Shown here: positions 38,540 through 46,486 of the stretch, in pieces
Layout of the letters: every line of letters starts with the position of its first letter
Numbering within the stretch: the first letter of the stretch is position 1
NCBI GenBank assembly: GCA_963814975.1
Contig: CAWFFB010000026.1
Span: 62,001 to 126,000, forward strand
Length of the DNA stretch: 64,000 nucleotides
Direction: 5' to 3'
Origin: CAVUXJ01 sp963814975
GTDB taxonomy: Bacteria > Acidobacteriota > Vicinamibacteria > Vicinamibacterales > CAVVIG01
The notes under the pieces: model-generated
What the model saw: only the letters and a program-made list of their open reading frames with translations
What the model was told of the DNA's origin: nothing
Databases searched by the model: none
Made by a program: the position numbers and the translations under genes

Positions 38540-39553
38540 TCAGGAGACGATCGGGGTCGGCCCGTGAGCGATCAGCCACCATTGGCCGCGCCGGTTGAGA
38601 AACACATTCATGTATCGTCTCTGAGGTCCGGCGGACATATCCGGATTGACGGTAGTGCTGCGACCAAGCTGGATGACGAGGTCTCCGAAGCGCCTTACGG
38701 TAAAGTCGTCGTGCTTGTTGACCAGCCCGTCAGCCTTCCGGTTGGGGTTCTTTTCGAATGCCGCGCGCACCGCGGCCAGATACTCGGTCTTGGTTTGCAC
38801 ATGTCCGGTCGGGGTGACCCACCAGATATCGTCGGCAAGCAGGCGGTCGCGCATCAAATGCTCGCCGTCGCCGATGAAATTGGCGTCGTTCTGTGCGATC
38901 GCGAGCTTGTTGATCTGGTCCCGAAGATCGGGTTCCGGCTCGACGCCCAGGACGATCGTGTTCGTGGGCGAGGACTGCGCCTTCGCCATGACGGCGAGCA
39001 TCTCGGGAGAGTCCGCCGGACGCTTGTGGTCGATGGGGATCACCTGGCGGCCGAGGACGAACCACTGGCCCCGCCGCTTGGCAAAGACCGCCATGTATCG
39101 GCGCATCGGCCCGAACGACTTGTCGGCATTCACCGTGGTGCTGCGTCCGCCTGCGATCACGACGTCTCCGAAGCGCCTCATCCAGAATTCATCGTGCCTG
39201 GGGCGCGGCGCGGTGGCCGCCCGTTTCGGGTCTTTCTGGAACTCGTGGCGAATGCTGGCCATCAGTTGAGGCTTGGTGACGATGCGTCCGGTTGCGTTGA
39301 TCAGCAGCGTGTCGTCGGCGAGCATACGGTCGATCATGCCCTCGGTGTCGCCCTTGCCGCTGGCTTCGTTCTCCTCCGCGTCGAGCTGGAGAATGTCCTT
39401 CTCGGTCTCGGCATCGACTGCGGTGCCGAGCACGAGGTTGTCTTCCGCGTTCGAGGGCGGGCTGGTCGAGGCGGCCATGCTGACGGAGGCCTCTTGTCTG
39501 TCACAGCCGACGAGCGCGGCTGCGAACACCACCGGGAGAATGATTCTGTGCAT
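38540..39553 (-). CDS. Lipoprotein with two tandem NTF2/DUF4440-like domains (paralogue)
   Basis: 337 residues from ATG 39553 (AGGAG upstream), or 343 from ATG 39571. Lipobox AALVGC. It is a paralogue of the 7503-8534 protein along its length: VLGTAVDAETEKDILQLDAE, RMLADDTLLINATGRIVTK, RRFGDVVIAGGRSTTV, then a second copy IVLGVEPEPDLRDQINKLAI, DDIWWVTPTGHVQTK, HDDFTVRRFGDLVIQLGRST. The duplication of the domain predates the duplication of the gene. Divergent from the MaoC gene. Confidence 0.8.
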   Translation of the reverse strand: MHRIILPVVFAAALVGCDRQEASVSMAASTSPPSNAEDNLVLGTAVDAETEKDILQLDAEENEASGKGDTEGMIDRMLADDTLLINATGRIVTKPQLMASIRHEFQKDPKRAATAPRPRHDEFWMRRFGDVVIAGGRSTTVNADKSFGPMRRYMAVFAKRRGQWFVLGRQVIPIDHKRPADSPEMLAVMAKAQSSPTNTIVLGVEPEPDLRDQINKLAIAQNDANFIGDGEHLMRDRLLADDIWWVTPTGHVQTKTEYLAAVRAAFEKNPNRKADGLVNKHDDFTVRRFGDLVIQLGRSTTVNPDMSAGPQRRYMNVFLNRRGQWWLIAHGPTPIVS

Positions 39554-39666
39554 CGCCGCGACGCTCCTCATGTTGTCCGCCGGGATTGAAAAGTGAATAC
39601 TACACCGGATCCTTTTCGGCCCGACTCCCGGAGGTTGATTCGCCCGGCATCAGGAGGCTCCACGCT

Positions 39667-40185
39667 GTGAGCGTCAAACAAGGCTGGACCGGACGCGTGT
39701 ACGAGGATTTCGAGGTTGGCGACGTCTACCGCCATCCGCTCGGCCGAACGATTCTGGCCGCCGACAATACCTGGTTTTCGCTGCTGACCCAGAACACCAA
39801 TCCGATCCACGTCGATCACGCCTATGCGGCCAAGACCGAATTTGCGCGGCCGCTGGTCAATTCGACCTTCACCCTTGCGCTCGTCACCGGCCAGTCGGTC
39901 GCGGACGTGTCGCAAAACGTCCTCGCGAATCTCGGCTGGGACGAGGTGCGCCTGCCGCACCCCGTCTTCGAGGGCGACACGATCTACTCACAGAGCGAAG
40001 TGCTGGAGAAGCGGGAGTCGAAGTCGCGAACGAGCGCGGGCATCGTCCGGATCAAAAGCACCGGCTTCAACCAGGACGGAACCCCGGTCATCGAGTTCAA
40101 GCGCACCTTCATGGTGTACAAGCGGGGGCACGTGCCGGAGACCGTGCGCCTGAGCGCGCCAGTCGCCCGAGAATCTGAAGTCTGA
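39667..40185 (+). CDS. MaoC-like acyl-CoA dehydratase/hydratase
   Basis: 172 residues from GTG 39667, with AGGAGG about 10 bases upstream (upstream frame has no better start). Hot-dog-fold MaoC domain with the hydratase-2 motif in NTNPIHVDHAYA (Asp/Asn and His catalytic region) and GRTILAADNTWFS. Such enzymes hydrate enoyl-CoA or mesaconyl-type CoA esters in the cytosol. The stop codon lies within a run of TCTGAAR heptads. Confidence 0.82.
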   Translation: MSVKQGWTGRVYEDFEVGDVYRHPLGRTILAADNTWFSLLTQNTNPIHVDHAYAAKTEFARPLVNSTFTLALVTGQSVADVSQNVLANLGWDEVRLPHPVFEGDTIYSQSEVLEKRESKSRTSAGIVRIKSTGFNQDGTPVIEFKRTFMVYKRGHVPETVRLSAPVARESEV

Positions 40186-40194
40186 AATCTGCAC
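40174..40194. repeat. Heptad repeats TCTGAAR overlapping the MaoC stop codon
   Basis: TCTGAAG (40174), TCTGAAA (40181), TCTGCAC (40188), every 7 bases. The MaoC stop TGA (40183-40185) is inside the second unit, so unit gain or loss would change the C-terminus. Confidence 0.65.
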
Positions 40195-40371
40195 GGCAGG
40201 CGTTTCTTCCACGCCCCCGGCCGGACTGTGGCATTATGGGCGCTGCACTCGTACCTAGGGAAAACAGGGCTGATTTCCAGCCTTGGCCAATGCGAAGCGC
40301 CCCGGCGAGATGGCGAGCGACGCACGTCGGTCGTCCCCCGGCAACTTCCTCACTCAAGGAGAGGTTCAAAC

Positions 40372-41281
40372 ATGAAGTGGAACCGTCGTGAGTTTCTGGC
40401 GACCTCGTCTCTTGCCTTGGCCGGTGGATTCCGGTCAGGTCCCCTGTTCGGTCAGGAAAAGCCGCTGGTCGGCACGTTCAAGGAACTGCGCAGCGGCGTT
40501 GGCACCTTTCTGTGTCGCGGCGGCACAACGACCTGGGCGATCTCGCCCGATGCCGTCCTCATCGTCGATAGCCAGATGATGGATTCCGCGCAGGTCTTGC
40601 TCGACGGTCTGAAAACGCGCACCAAGCGCAGCCAGATCGACGCCGTCGTCAACACGCACTATCACGGCGATCACACAGGCGGCAATGCCGTGCTCAAACC
40701 GGCCGCGAAGATGATCATCGCGCACGAGCGCCTGCCGATCCTGCAGCGCAAGCTCGCCGAGGATCCCAAGGCGCCGCCGCAGGTCTATGCCGACACGACT
40801 TACAAGGACAAGTGGCGGCAGTCGTTCGGCAAGGTCACGTTGTCGTTGGTGCACCATGGGCCCGGCCATACCAGCGGCGACACGGTGGCGTTCTTTGAAG
40901 AGGCTCACGTCGCTTCCATGGGCGATCTCATGTACAACAAGCGCCATCCGAACATCGATCGCGAGGCCGGCGGGTCTGTGCGCAACTGGGTCGTCGTGGC
41001 TGGAGAGGATAACGGCCGCTTTCCCCGCCGATACGCTCTACGTCACCGGCCACAACGGGGGCGACGACCTCGGCTTCGTGGTCGCGAAGGCCGACGTCTT
41101 GCATTTCCGGGACTACTACACGGCCGTGCTCGACTACGTGCAGAAGGGTATCGCCAAGGGAGCGTCGAAGGCAGAACTGGTGAAGCGCGAGTCGCTCCCG
41201 ACGTTCGAGGACATCCGCGCCGTCGGGCGGTTCACACTCGGCAACACGGTCGGGATCGTCTTCGACGAGTTGTCGGCCTGA
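40372..41281 (+). CDS. Tat-exported metallo-beta-lactamase-fold hydrolase, one frameshift
   Basis: ATG 40372 with GGAGAGG upstream. The N-terminus MKWNRREFLATSSLALAGGF is a twin-arginine signal. MBL zinc motifs: NTHYHGDHTGGN (HxHxDH), HHGPGHTSGD and MGDLMYNKRHP. An extra base near 41002 (gtggctggag) shifts the frame before the final part, which in the restored frame reads ITAAFPADTLYVTGHNGGDD and ends FDELSA at 41281; about 302 residues in all. This is the exported MBL type that occurs in Acidobacteriota and resembles quinohemoprotein-associated hydrolases; substrate unknown. Confidence 0.82.
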
Positions 41282-41290
41282 TCGCGTCGT

Positions 41291-41953
41291 TTACTCGTCG
41301 ACTTTGAGGGGCATCGCCGAGGTGAGCGATCGCCGTCGCCACTCGAGTGAGTCGCCCTGAAGAGCGCGGTCCACGGTCGCCTTCATCCAGTCGTACGGCA
41401 CGGCTCCGATGACTGGCTCCGCAACCGTGAGGTCGTCGCCGACGAACATGGCGGGGACACCGGCCACCCCCAGTTGCCGTGCGAGTTGTTCCTGCTGCAG
41501 GACGGGATTGAGATAGGTCCCGGCCTGCAGCGCTCGCAGCATCAGCGCCCGGTCGAGATCGATAGTCCCGGCAAGGTCCGCCAGGACATTGGCGTCCCCG
41601 ATATCGAGACCCCTACAGAAGAACGCTTCGAAGATCGCGCGGTGCATGGCGTCGAACGCACCATGTTCGCGCGCCAGCTCGACGGCCTGGAACGTCAGCC
41701 GCGTCCGTGGAGACACGGGCGGCACCTTCATGACCAGCCCGCGCTCCGCCGCCATCGGCAGGACCGACGTCTTCCAACGCTCGACTCGCGCCGGCGATGC
41801 CGGTTCCGGGAGCGGAACGGGCTCGGGCCGCAGCTCGAAGGCGTTCCACACCACCTGAATCCGTTCGCCGTACTCCTGCTTCAGCCGGTCGACCACCGGC
41901 TCTTCGAGGTAGCAGTACGGTCAAACGTAGTCCGAGAAGATCGTAATCAGCAT
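41291..41953 (-). CDS. DsbA/FrnE-like oxidoreductase, probable selenoprotein (TGA at catalytic Cys)
   Basis: Thioredoxin-fold DsbA-family protein of the FrnE type. From ATG 41953 the frame reads MLITIFSDYV, TGA (41923-41921), then PYCYLEEPVVDRLKQEYG and continues to 41291. Relatives have C-P-x-C at this place, so the TGA replaces exactly the first catalytic cysteine: U11-P-Y-C14. Nineteen bases after the TGA, AGCCGGT and ACCGGCT (41901-41895, 41889-41883) form a perfect 7-bp stem with loop GGTCG, meeting the bacterial SECIS pattern (G in the first two loop bases, loop 16-37 bases from the TGA). Later motifs NAFELRPEP and GVAGVPAMFVGDD (cis-Pro loop) are intact; 220 residues. A normal gene finder would start at GTG 41896 and lose the active site. 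Alternatives are a point mutation or an error. Confidence 0.8.
41883..41901 (-). promoter_or_regulatory. Candidate bacterial SECIS hairpin
   Basis: Perfect 7-bp stem with 5-base loop GGUCG in the mRNA, the loop beginning 27 bases after the in-frame UGA. The loop resembles the GGUC apical region of the E. coli fdhF element recognised by SelB. No selABCD gene is in the window. Confidence 0.65.
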
Positions 41954-41979
41954 TGCATGGTGTCCATGGTACCCCGCCG

Positions 41980-43083
41980 TCAAGTGCCGCTTCGTGCTCG
42001 ATAGGTCTTGACGAAGCCGTTCCGGCCGTTGGTCACCGTGAACGTCCCGTCCTGCTGCGCCGACAGCTTGATCCAGTACGCCCGCCCGTTATGCGCCGGT
42101 GGCGGTGGAGCGGTCCCGCCCGGCGGCACCGGCACCATTGGCGCCACCGGCACGGTCTCCAGCTGCTCATCGAGGGTGTTCGCGATGAACATTCCGGGCA
42201 CGGCATACTCCTGTCCGCCGAGGAGCGAGAAGTGCTGCTGCCACACATCCTCGAGATTCGGGATCGAATAGACGATCTTCATCACCTCGGGGACACCGCC
42301 CTTGCGCGCGGCGTTGTTCATGATCGCCACCCGCGGCTGCAGGCCGTGCGCGAGGACGGCGGAGCCCGATCGCGGCTGCCCGTGGTTGGACACGATCCAC
42401 GCGTCGACGGTGCCCAGCGGGTTATTCGGGCACATCAGCTGGAATTCATAGTTCACGGTCAGATCCGCAAGATGCGCGATCCGGAACTTTCCGAACGAGA
42501 TGACGCTCCCGACCGAATGGAAATCTTCGAAATTGGTCTCTTCCTGTTTCTGAAAGCCCGCGCATGCCGGGTTCGGCCGGCCGGCGCCCGGCAGCGGTTT
42601 CGAGAGCAGCTGGCCGTCGGACGCCACCACGAGCCAATCGAGTCCGGCAATAGGCAGCTTGTCACCGGGCTTCACGGACGTGCGAGCGAGCTTGCCGGCA
42701 AGCTCCATGTATCCCTGAATGAACGCGGTGCCGGAGCTCTGAGGGGTACTGTTCGGTCCATGATCGACGAGGTGCTTGATCGGGTACCGCGCGGCAAGCT
42801 CGGCCAGACCACCCATGTGGTCGCCATGGTAGTGACTCGTGATCAGGTAGTCGATTTGCGCAAGGCCGGCATCCTTGGCGGCGGCGATGATGCGTTCGGC
42901 GTCACGGCCGTTGCTCTGGTAGCCCGAATCGATCAGCGCCGATCCCCCCGAAGGCGACACGTAGAGGGTGGCCCCGCCACCCTCCACGTCGATCGAGTAG
43001 ATATCGAACGTCTTCCGTCCCTGCACGGCAACAGACGCCGTGAACGCGGCGACAACCAATAGACAAGCAGCAAGCTGGCGCAT
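41980..43083 (-). CDS. Exported metallo-beta-lactamase-fold protein (ComEC-like MBL type)
   Basis: 367 residues from ATG 43083 (GAGGGAG 8 bases upstream). Signal peptide to about residue 21. The domain starts DIYSIDVEGGGATLYVSPSG, then DSGYQ, ITSHYHGDHMGG (HxHxDH), DHGPNS, HLADLTVNYEFQL and VSNHGQPRSGS. The DVEGG start and HYHGDHMGG pattern match the MBL domains related to the ComEC C-terminus, here as a stand-alone exported protein. Substrate unknown. It ends 26 bases upstream of the probable selenoprotein gene on the same strand. Confidence 0.85.
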   Translation of the reverse strand: MRQLAACLLVVAAFTASVAVQGRKTFDIYSIDVEGGGATLYVSPSGGSALIDSGYQSNGRDAERIIAAAKDAGLAQIDYLITSHYHGDHMGGLAELAARYPIKHLVDHGPNSTPQSSGTAFIQGYMELAGKLARTSVKPGDKLPIAGLDWLVVASDGQLLSKPLPGAGRPNPACAGFQKQEETNFEDFHSVGSVISFGKFRIAHLADLTVNYEFQLMCPNNPLGTVDAWIVSNHGQPRSGSAVLAHGLQPRVAIMNNAARKGGVPEVMKIVYSIPNLEDVWQQHFSLLGGQEYAVPGMFIANTLDEQLETVPVAPMVPVPPGGTAPPPPAHNGRAYWIKLSAQQDGTFTVTNGRNGFVKTYRARSGT

Positions 43084-43120
43084 CGGGTGACTCCCTCTGT
43101 TCACGATCGTGTGCCGGTTT

Positions 43121-44431
43121 TCAGGGTACGTTCGTCAGCTGCCGGCCGGCGATCCAGATCGAGTGGATCTGGCGCGTGTTTTTGATATCGGTCAGCGGAT
43201 TCGCGTTCAACACCAGCAGATCGGCCCATTTCCCCTTCTGGACCGTCCCGAGCTGGTCGAGCTTCATCACTTTTGCCGCGCCGCCGGTGGCGGCGACGAG
43301 CGTCTGCATCGGCGTCAGGCCGGCTTTGACCATGTACTCGAGCTCCACATGCTCGAAGTATCCCTGCCATTGACCGAGGTTCGTGCCGGTGTCGGTTCCC
43401 ATCGCGATCGTGATGCCTGCATCGGACAGCGTCTTCATGTTGCGGCTGCCCTGCTGCAGCGCCACCTTGATGGTCGCGGCCTCCTTGCTGTTTCGTGTCT
43501 TCTCCTGCAGCGCGGGATCGCTGATCAACGTCATTTCCCGGCGATAAGCGTCCTCATGCCGTACAAAGAACGGATCCTTGAAGAACGCCGGCGTCGAGTC
43601 GTAGACGAACACCGCCAGGTCGCGGGTGAAAGTGGGAATGTATCCGACGTTGCGCTTCTTCATGGCCGCAATCAAGGCCGCATCGACGTCCTGATCGCGG
43701 ATGCCGTGAGCGAGCACGTCGACTCCCGCGTCGAGTAGACCTTTCGCGTCTTTCAAATAGTACAGATGCGCTGCGACCCTGAGGCCCCGTTTGTGGGCAT
43801 GCTCGATGAGGGCGCCGTAGACGGGAGGCGTCATGTCATTCGGGCCGCCGGTGATGTGGATCTTGATGAGGGACGCTTTCTGGTCCGCGTAGGCGTCGAC
43901 CCTTGTCCGAGCTTCATCTGCCGTCTTCAGATCCCTGATCGTCTGGCCGGCGGGAAACACTCGGGCACGATCGAGCGTTCCACGCTCTTGTTCGTCGCGC
44001 AGCTTGACAGCGTCCGGGAGATCGTCGCGGCCGGTCCCGAGGACGACCACCGTGGTGACGCCGTAGTCGGCGTAGACGCGGAGCTGACCCGCCAGCTTGT
44101 CGCGGGTCGGCTTGGTGGACTGATCCGCGCTCAGGTGGCCGTGCGCGTTGACGATTCCTGGCATGATCGTCTTGCCCGACAAGTCGACGCGGGTCGCTCC
44201 CGCGGGGATCGTCACGGCCGCCGGCGCGCCGGCGGCTTCAATGCGGCCGTTCCTGATAAGCACCGTGGCCTGCTCGAGGGGAGCGCCTCCGTTGCCGTCG
44301 ATGAGGCGTGCACCGGTGAGCGCGACCGGACCGGCCGGTGTCTGCGCCAGGGACGGTTGGAAAGCGAAGCCCGCAAGAACCAGCAAGGTGCCGAAGAGCA
44401 TCGCTGCGGAGCGGGCCGAAATACGAATCAT
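43121..44431 (-). CDS. Exported amidohydrolase (imidazolonepropionase-like)
   Basis: 436 residues with signal peptide (about 1-29). Amidohydrolase superfamily TIM barrel: LTGARLIDGNGG, PGIVNAHGHLS (metal HxH), LIKIHITGG (bridging Lys region), AAHLYY, HGIRDQD, GTDTG (metal Asp) and the C-terminal sandwich KGKWADLLVLNANPLTDIKN. Members hydrolyse amides, cyclic imides or dipeptides; its neighbours (two peptidase genes upstream on the same strand) make a peptide-derived substrate plausible, but this is inference. Confidence 0.88.
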   Translation of the reverse strand: MIRISARSAAMLFGTLLVLAGFAFQPSLAQTPAGPVALTGARLIDGNGGAPLEQATVLIRNGRIEAAGAPAAVTIPAGATRVDLSGKTIMPGIVNAHGHLSADQSTKPTRDKLAGQLRVYADYGVTTVVVLGTGRDDLPDAVKLRDEQERGTLDRARVFPAGQTIRDLKTADEARTRVDAYADQKASLIKIHITGGPNDMTPPVYGALIEHAHKRGLRVAAHLYYLKDAKGLLDAGVDVLAHGIRDQDVDAALIAAMKKRNVGYIPTFTRDLAVFVYDSTPAFFKDPFFVRHEDAYRREMTLISDPALQEKTRNSKEAATIKVALQQGSRNMKTLSDAGITIAMGTDTGTNLGQWQGYFEHVELEYMVKAGLTPMQTLVAATGGAAKVMKLDQLGTVQKGKWADLLVLNANPLTDIKNTRQIHSIWIAGRQLTNVP

Positions 44432-44545
44432 CGGAAAACCTCCTTGTGCCGAGATGGTTGAGTCCTGTTGGCCGTTCCCACCGGCGGCCGTCCGGGCTGC
44501 GCCCGGACCGGCACGGTCACATTATCAACCGAAACCTCTGCCGCG

Positions 44546-46486
44546 CTAGCGCAGGATTGGATCGAGTGTCGAGGTGACGACCGAGTGGTAGAGCGGGCGC
44601 GCGCGCGCATAGATCCGCCGCGCCTCAGCTTTTCCCCATGGCTGAGCGTCAAGCTGCTCGTATAGCGGCCTCAGGAACTTTCGTCGTCCCTGCGTTGTCA
44701 GGAACCGCTCGAGGGCCGGCATGGCGGGTTCGTAGTGATGGCGAATGGCGATTCGGAGCCACGCAAAGAGCATCTCGCTGTTGCCGGTCCGCGTGAGACC
44801 TAACGTCCTGTCGAGGTCGGCGAGCTGCATCGGCGACAGCGTATCGGGCAGGTTGCCGAGGAAGTACAGCCCCTCCTGCGTGCTCCACCCCGTCGTCTTG
44901 GCTTTCAGCGAGGCAGCCGGCGCCCCGGCCGCGAAGGTAGCCGCGTCGGCCCGGACGCGTTCCAGCGTCTCCGAGCGGGGCTCCACAGCGCTAGCCGGAA
45001 GCCCGGGCTTATAGACCCAGTCGTCGAGCTGCAGCTTCGCCTCGAGCGCCGAATCGCCGCGAATCAGATGCGCGCGCAGGTCCGCCAGGAACGCAGCGGT
45101 TGTAATCGACTGGAATGCGTGCCGGTCGATGTACGATCGCAGGTAGGTGTCGAAGGCCGGGCGCCCCACTGTCAGCTCGATCAAGCGAAGCAGGGCGGCG
45201 CCCTTCTCGTAGGGAATCTGCGTCGCTCCATCGTCCGGGTCACGCCCCGTCAGGTCGATATGAAGCACCGTCTCAGGTGACGAAGACTCGCCGAGCCGCT
45301 TGATTTCGTCCTGGAGCTCACGCCACCCGAGTACTTCGAGGAGCCGGGCGCGCTCCGCGCCGTACAGAGCCTCCATGATTCGGCGCTCGACGTACGTCGT
45401 CACGCCTTCGTTCAGCCAGAAGTCGCTCCACGTCGCGTTCGTCACCAGGTTGCCGGACCACGAATGGGCCAGCTCGTGGGCGACCAGCGAGACCAGCGAA
45501 CGGTCGCCGGCAATCACCGTCGGCGTGGCGAACGTCAACCGTGGATTTTCCATGCCGCCGAACGGAAATGACGGCGGCAGCACGAGGAGGTCGTAGCGGC
45601 TCCACCGGTAGGGACCGAGCAACGACTCGGCCGTCTTCACCATCTCTTCGAGGTCGGCGAACTCGTGCGCCGCCGCCTTCAGCACCGCTGGCTCGGTGTA
45701 CACGCCGCTGCGTGCGCCGAGCGACTGGAAATGGATGTCGCCGACGGCCAGCGCGATGAGGTACGGCGGAATGGCCTGGGTCAATCGAAACTCGAACGTC
45801 CGATCGCCGCCAGCGACCACACCCTCGGGCGTGAGCGCCTCGGCGCTCATCACCGCGCGGAGGTCCCGTGGAACCGTAATGCGTGCCTCGTAGGTTTGTC
45901 GGATCCCCGGACTGTCCTGCGTGGGAATCCATGTCCGGGTCAGGATCGCCTGGCCCTGTGAGTACAAATACGGAAGCCGCTTTCCCGCCGTCTGTGCCGG
46001 CGCGAGCCACTGCAGCGCGGCGGCGGCGGGCTCGGTCCGGTAGCTCACGACGATCGCGTTCGTTTGTGCGGAGAGAGTCACCGTCAACGCGCGGCCAAGG
46101 ATCGGATCGGGATCGGCGAGGGCGTAGGTCAGCGGGACGCCGCCGCGATCTGCGACCCGCAGGATATCGAGATCGCGAGTGTCCAGGACGAGCTCGGTCG
46201 CGCCCGGTCGCCGCTCGAGGGTGAGCGTCGCCGTGCCGCTGAGCCGCTGCTCGGTGAAATTGGCTCGCAGGTCGAGCGCGACATGGGTCACGCGGGCATC
46301 CGTCGGTCTGGCAAACGAATGGATGTCGCGGGCGGGCTCGGACGGGTCGGTCACACGTGCCTCCGGATTGGCGGCCGCCGATCCGGCGCCTGCGGGTTCA
46401 CTCTGGCAGGCGCAGGCCGCCAGAGTGAACACCAGGCCTCCACACAGAAGGCCCGTTCTAACGAAAGACCTGGCGAGGCGCCTCAT
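44546..46486 (-). CDS. M1-family zinc aminopeptidase, LTA4-hydrolase-like
   Basis: 646 residues from ATG 46486, overlapping the S46 gene's 3' end (46458) by 29 bases. Lipoprotein-type signal (GGLVFTLAAC, then AC). N-terminal beta domain, GGMENP substrate motif, HELAHSW and a downstream NEG (HExxH-18-E zinc ligands) and a C-terminal helical domain resembling leukotriene A4 hydrolase. Exported aminopeptidase acting on peptide N-termini in the periplasm. Overlap with S46 peptidase suggests a coupled peptide-degrading pair. Confidence 0.92.
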   Translation of the reverse strand: MRRLARSFVRTGLLCGGLVFTLAACACQSEPAGAGSAAANPEARVTDPSEPARDIHSFARPTDARVTHVALDLRANFTEQRLSGTATLTLERRPGATELVLDTRDLDILRVADRGGVPLTYALADPDPILGRALTVTLSAQTNAIVVSYRTEPAAAALQWLAPAQTAGKRLPYLYSQGQAILTRTWIPTQDSPGIRQTYEARITVPRDLRAVMSAEALTPEGVVAGGDRTFEFRLTQAIPPYLIALAVGDIHFQSLGARSGVYTEPAVLKAAAHEFADLEEMVKTAESLLGPYRWSRYDLLVLPPSFPFGGMENPRLTFATPTVIAGDRSLVSLVAHELAHSWSGNLVTNATWSDFWLNEGVTTYVERRIMEALYGAERARLLEVLGWRELQDEIKRLGESSSPETVLHIDLTGRDPDDGATQIPYEKGAALLRLIELTVGRPAFDTYLRSYIDRHAFQSITTAAFLADLRAHLIRGDSALEAKLQLDDWVYKPGLPASAVEPRSETLERVRADAATFAAGAPAASLKAKTTGWSTQEGLYFLGNLPDTLSPMQLADLDRTLGLTRTGNSEMLFAWLRIAIRHHYEPAMPALERFLTTQGRRKFLRPLYEQLDAQPWGKAEARRIYARARPLYHSVVTSTLDPILR

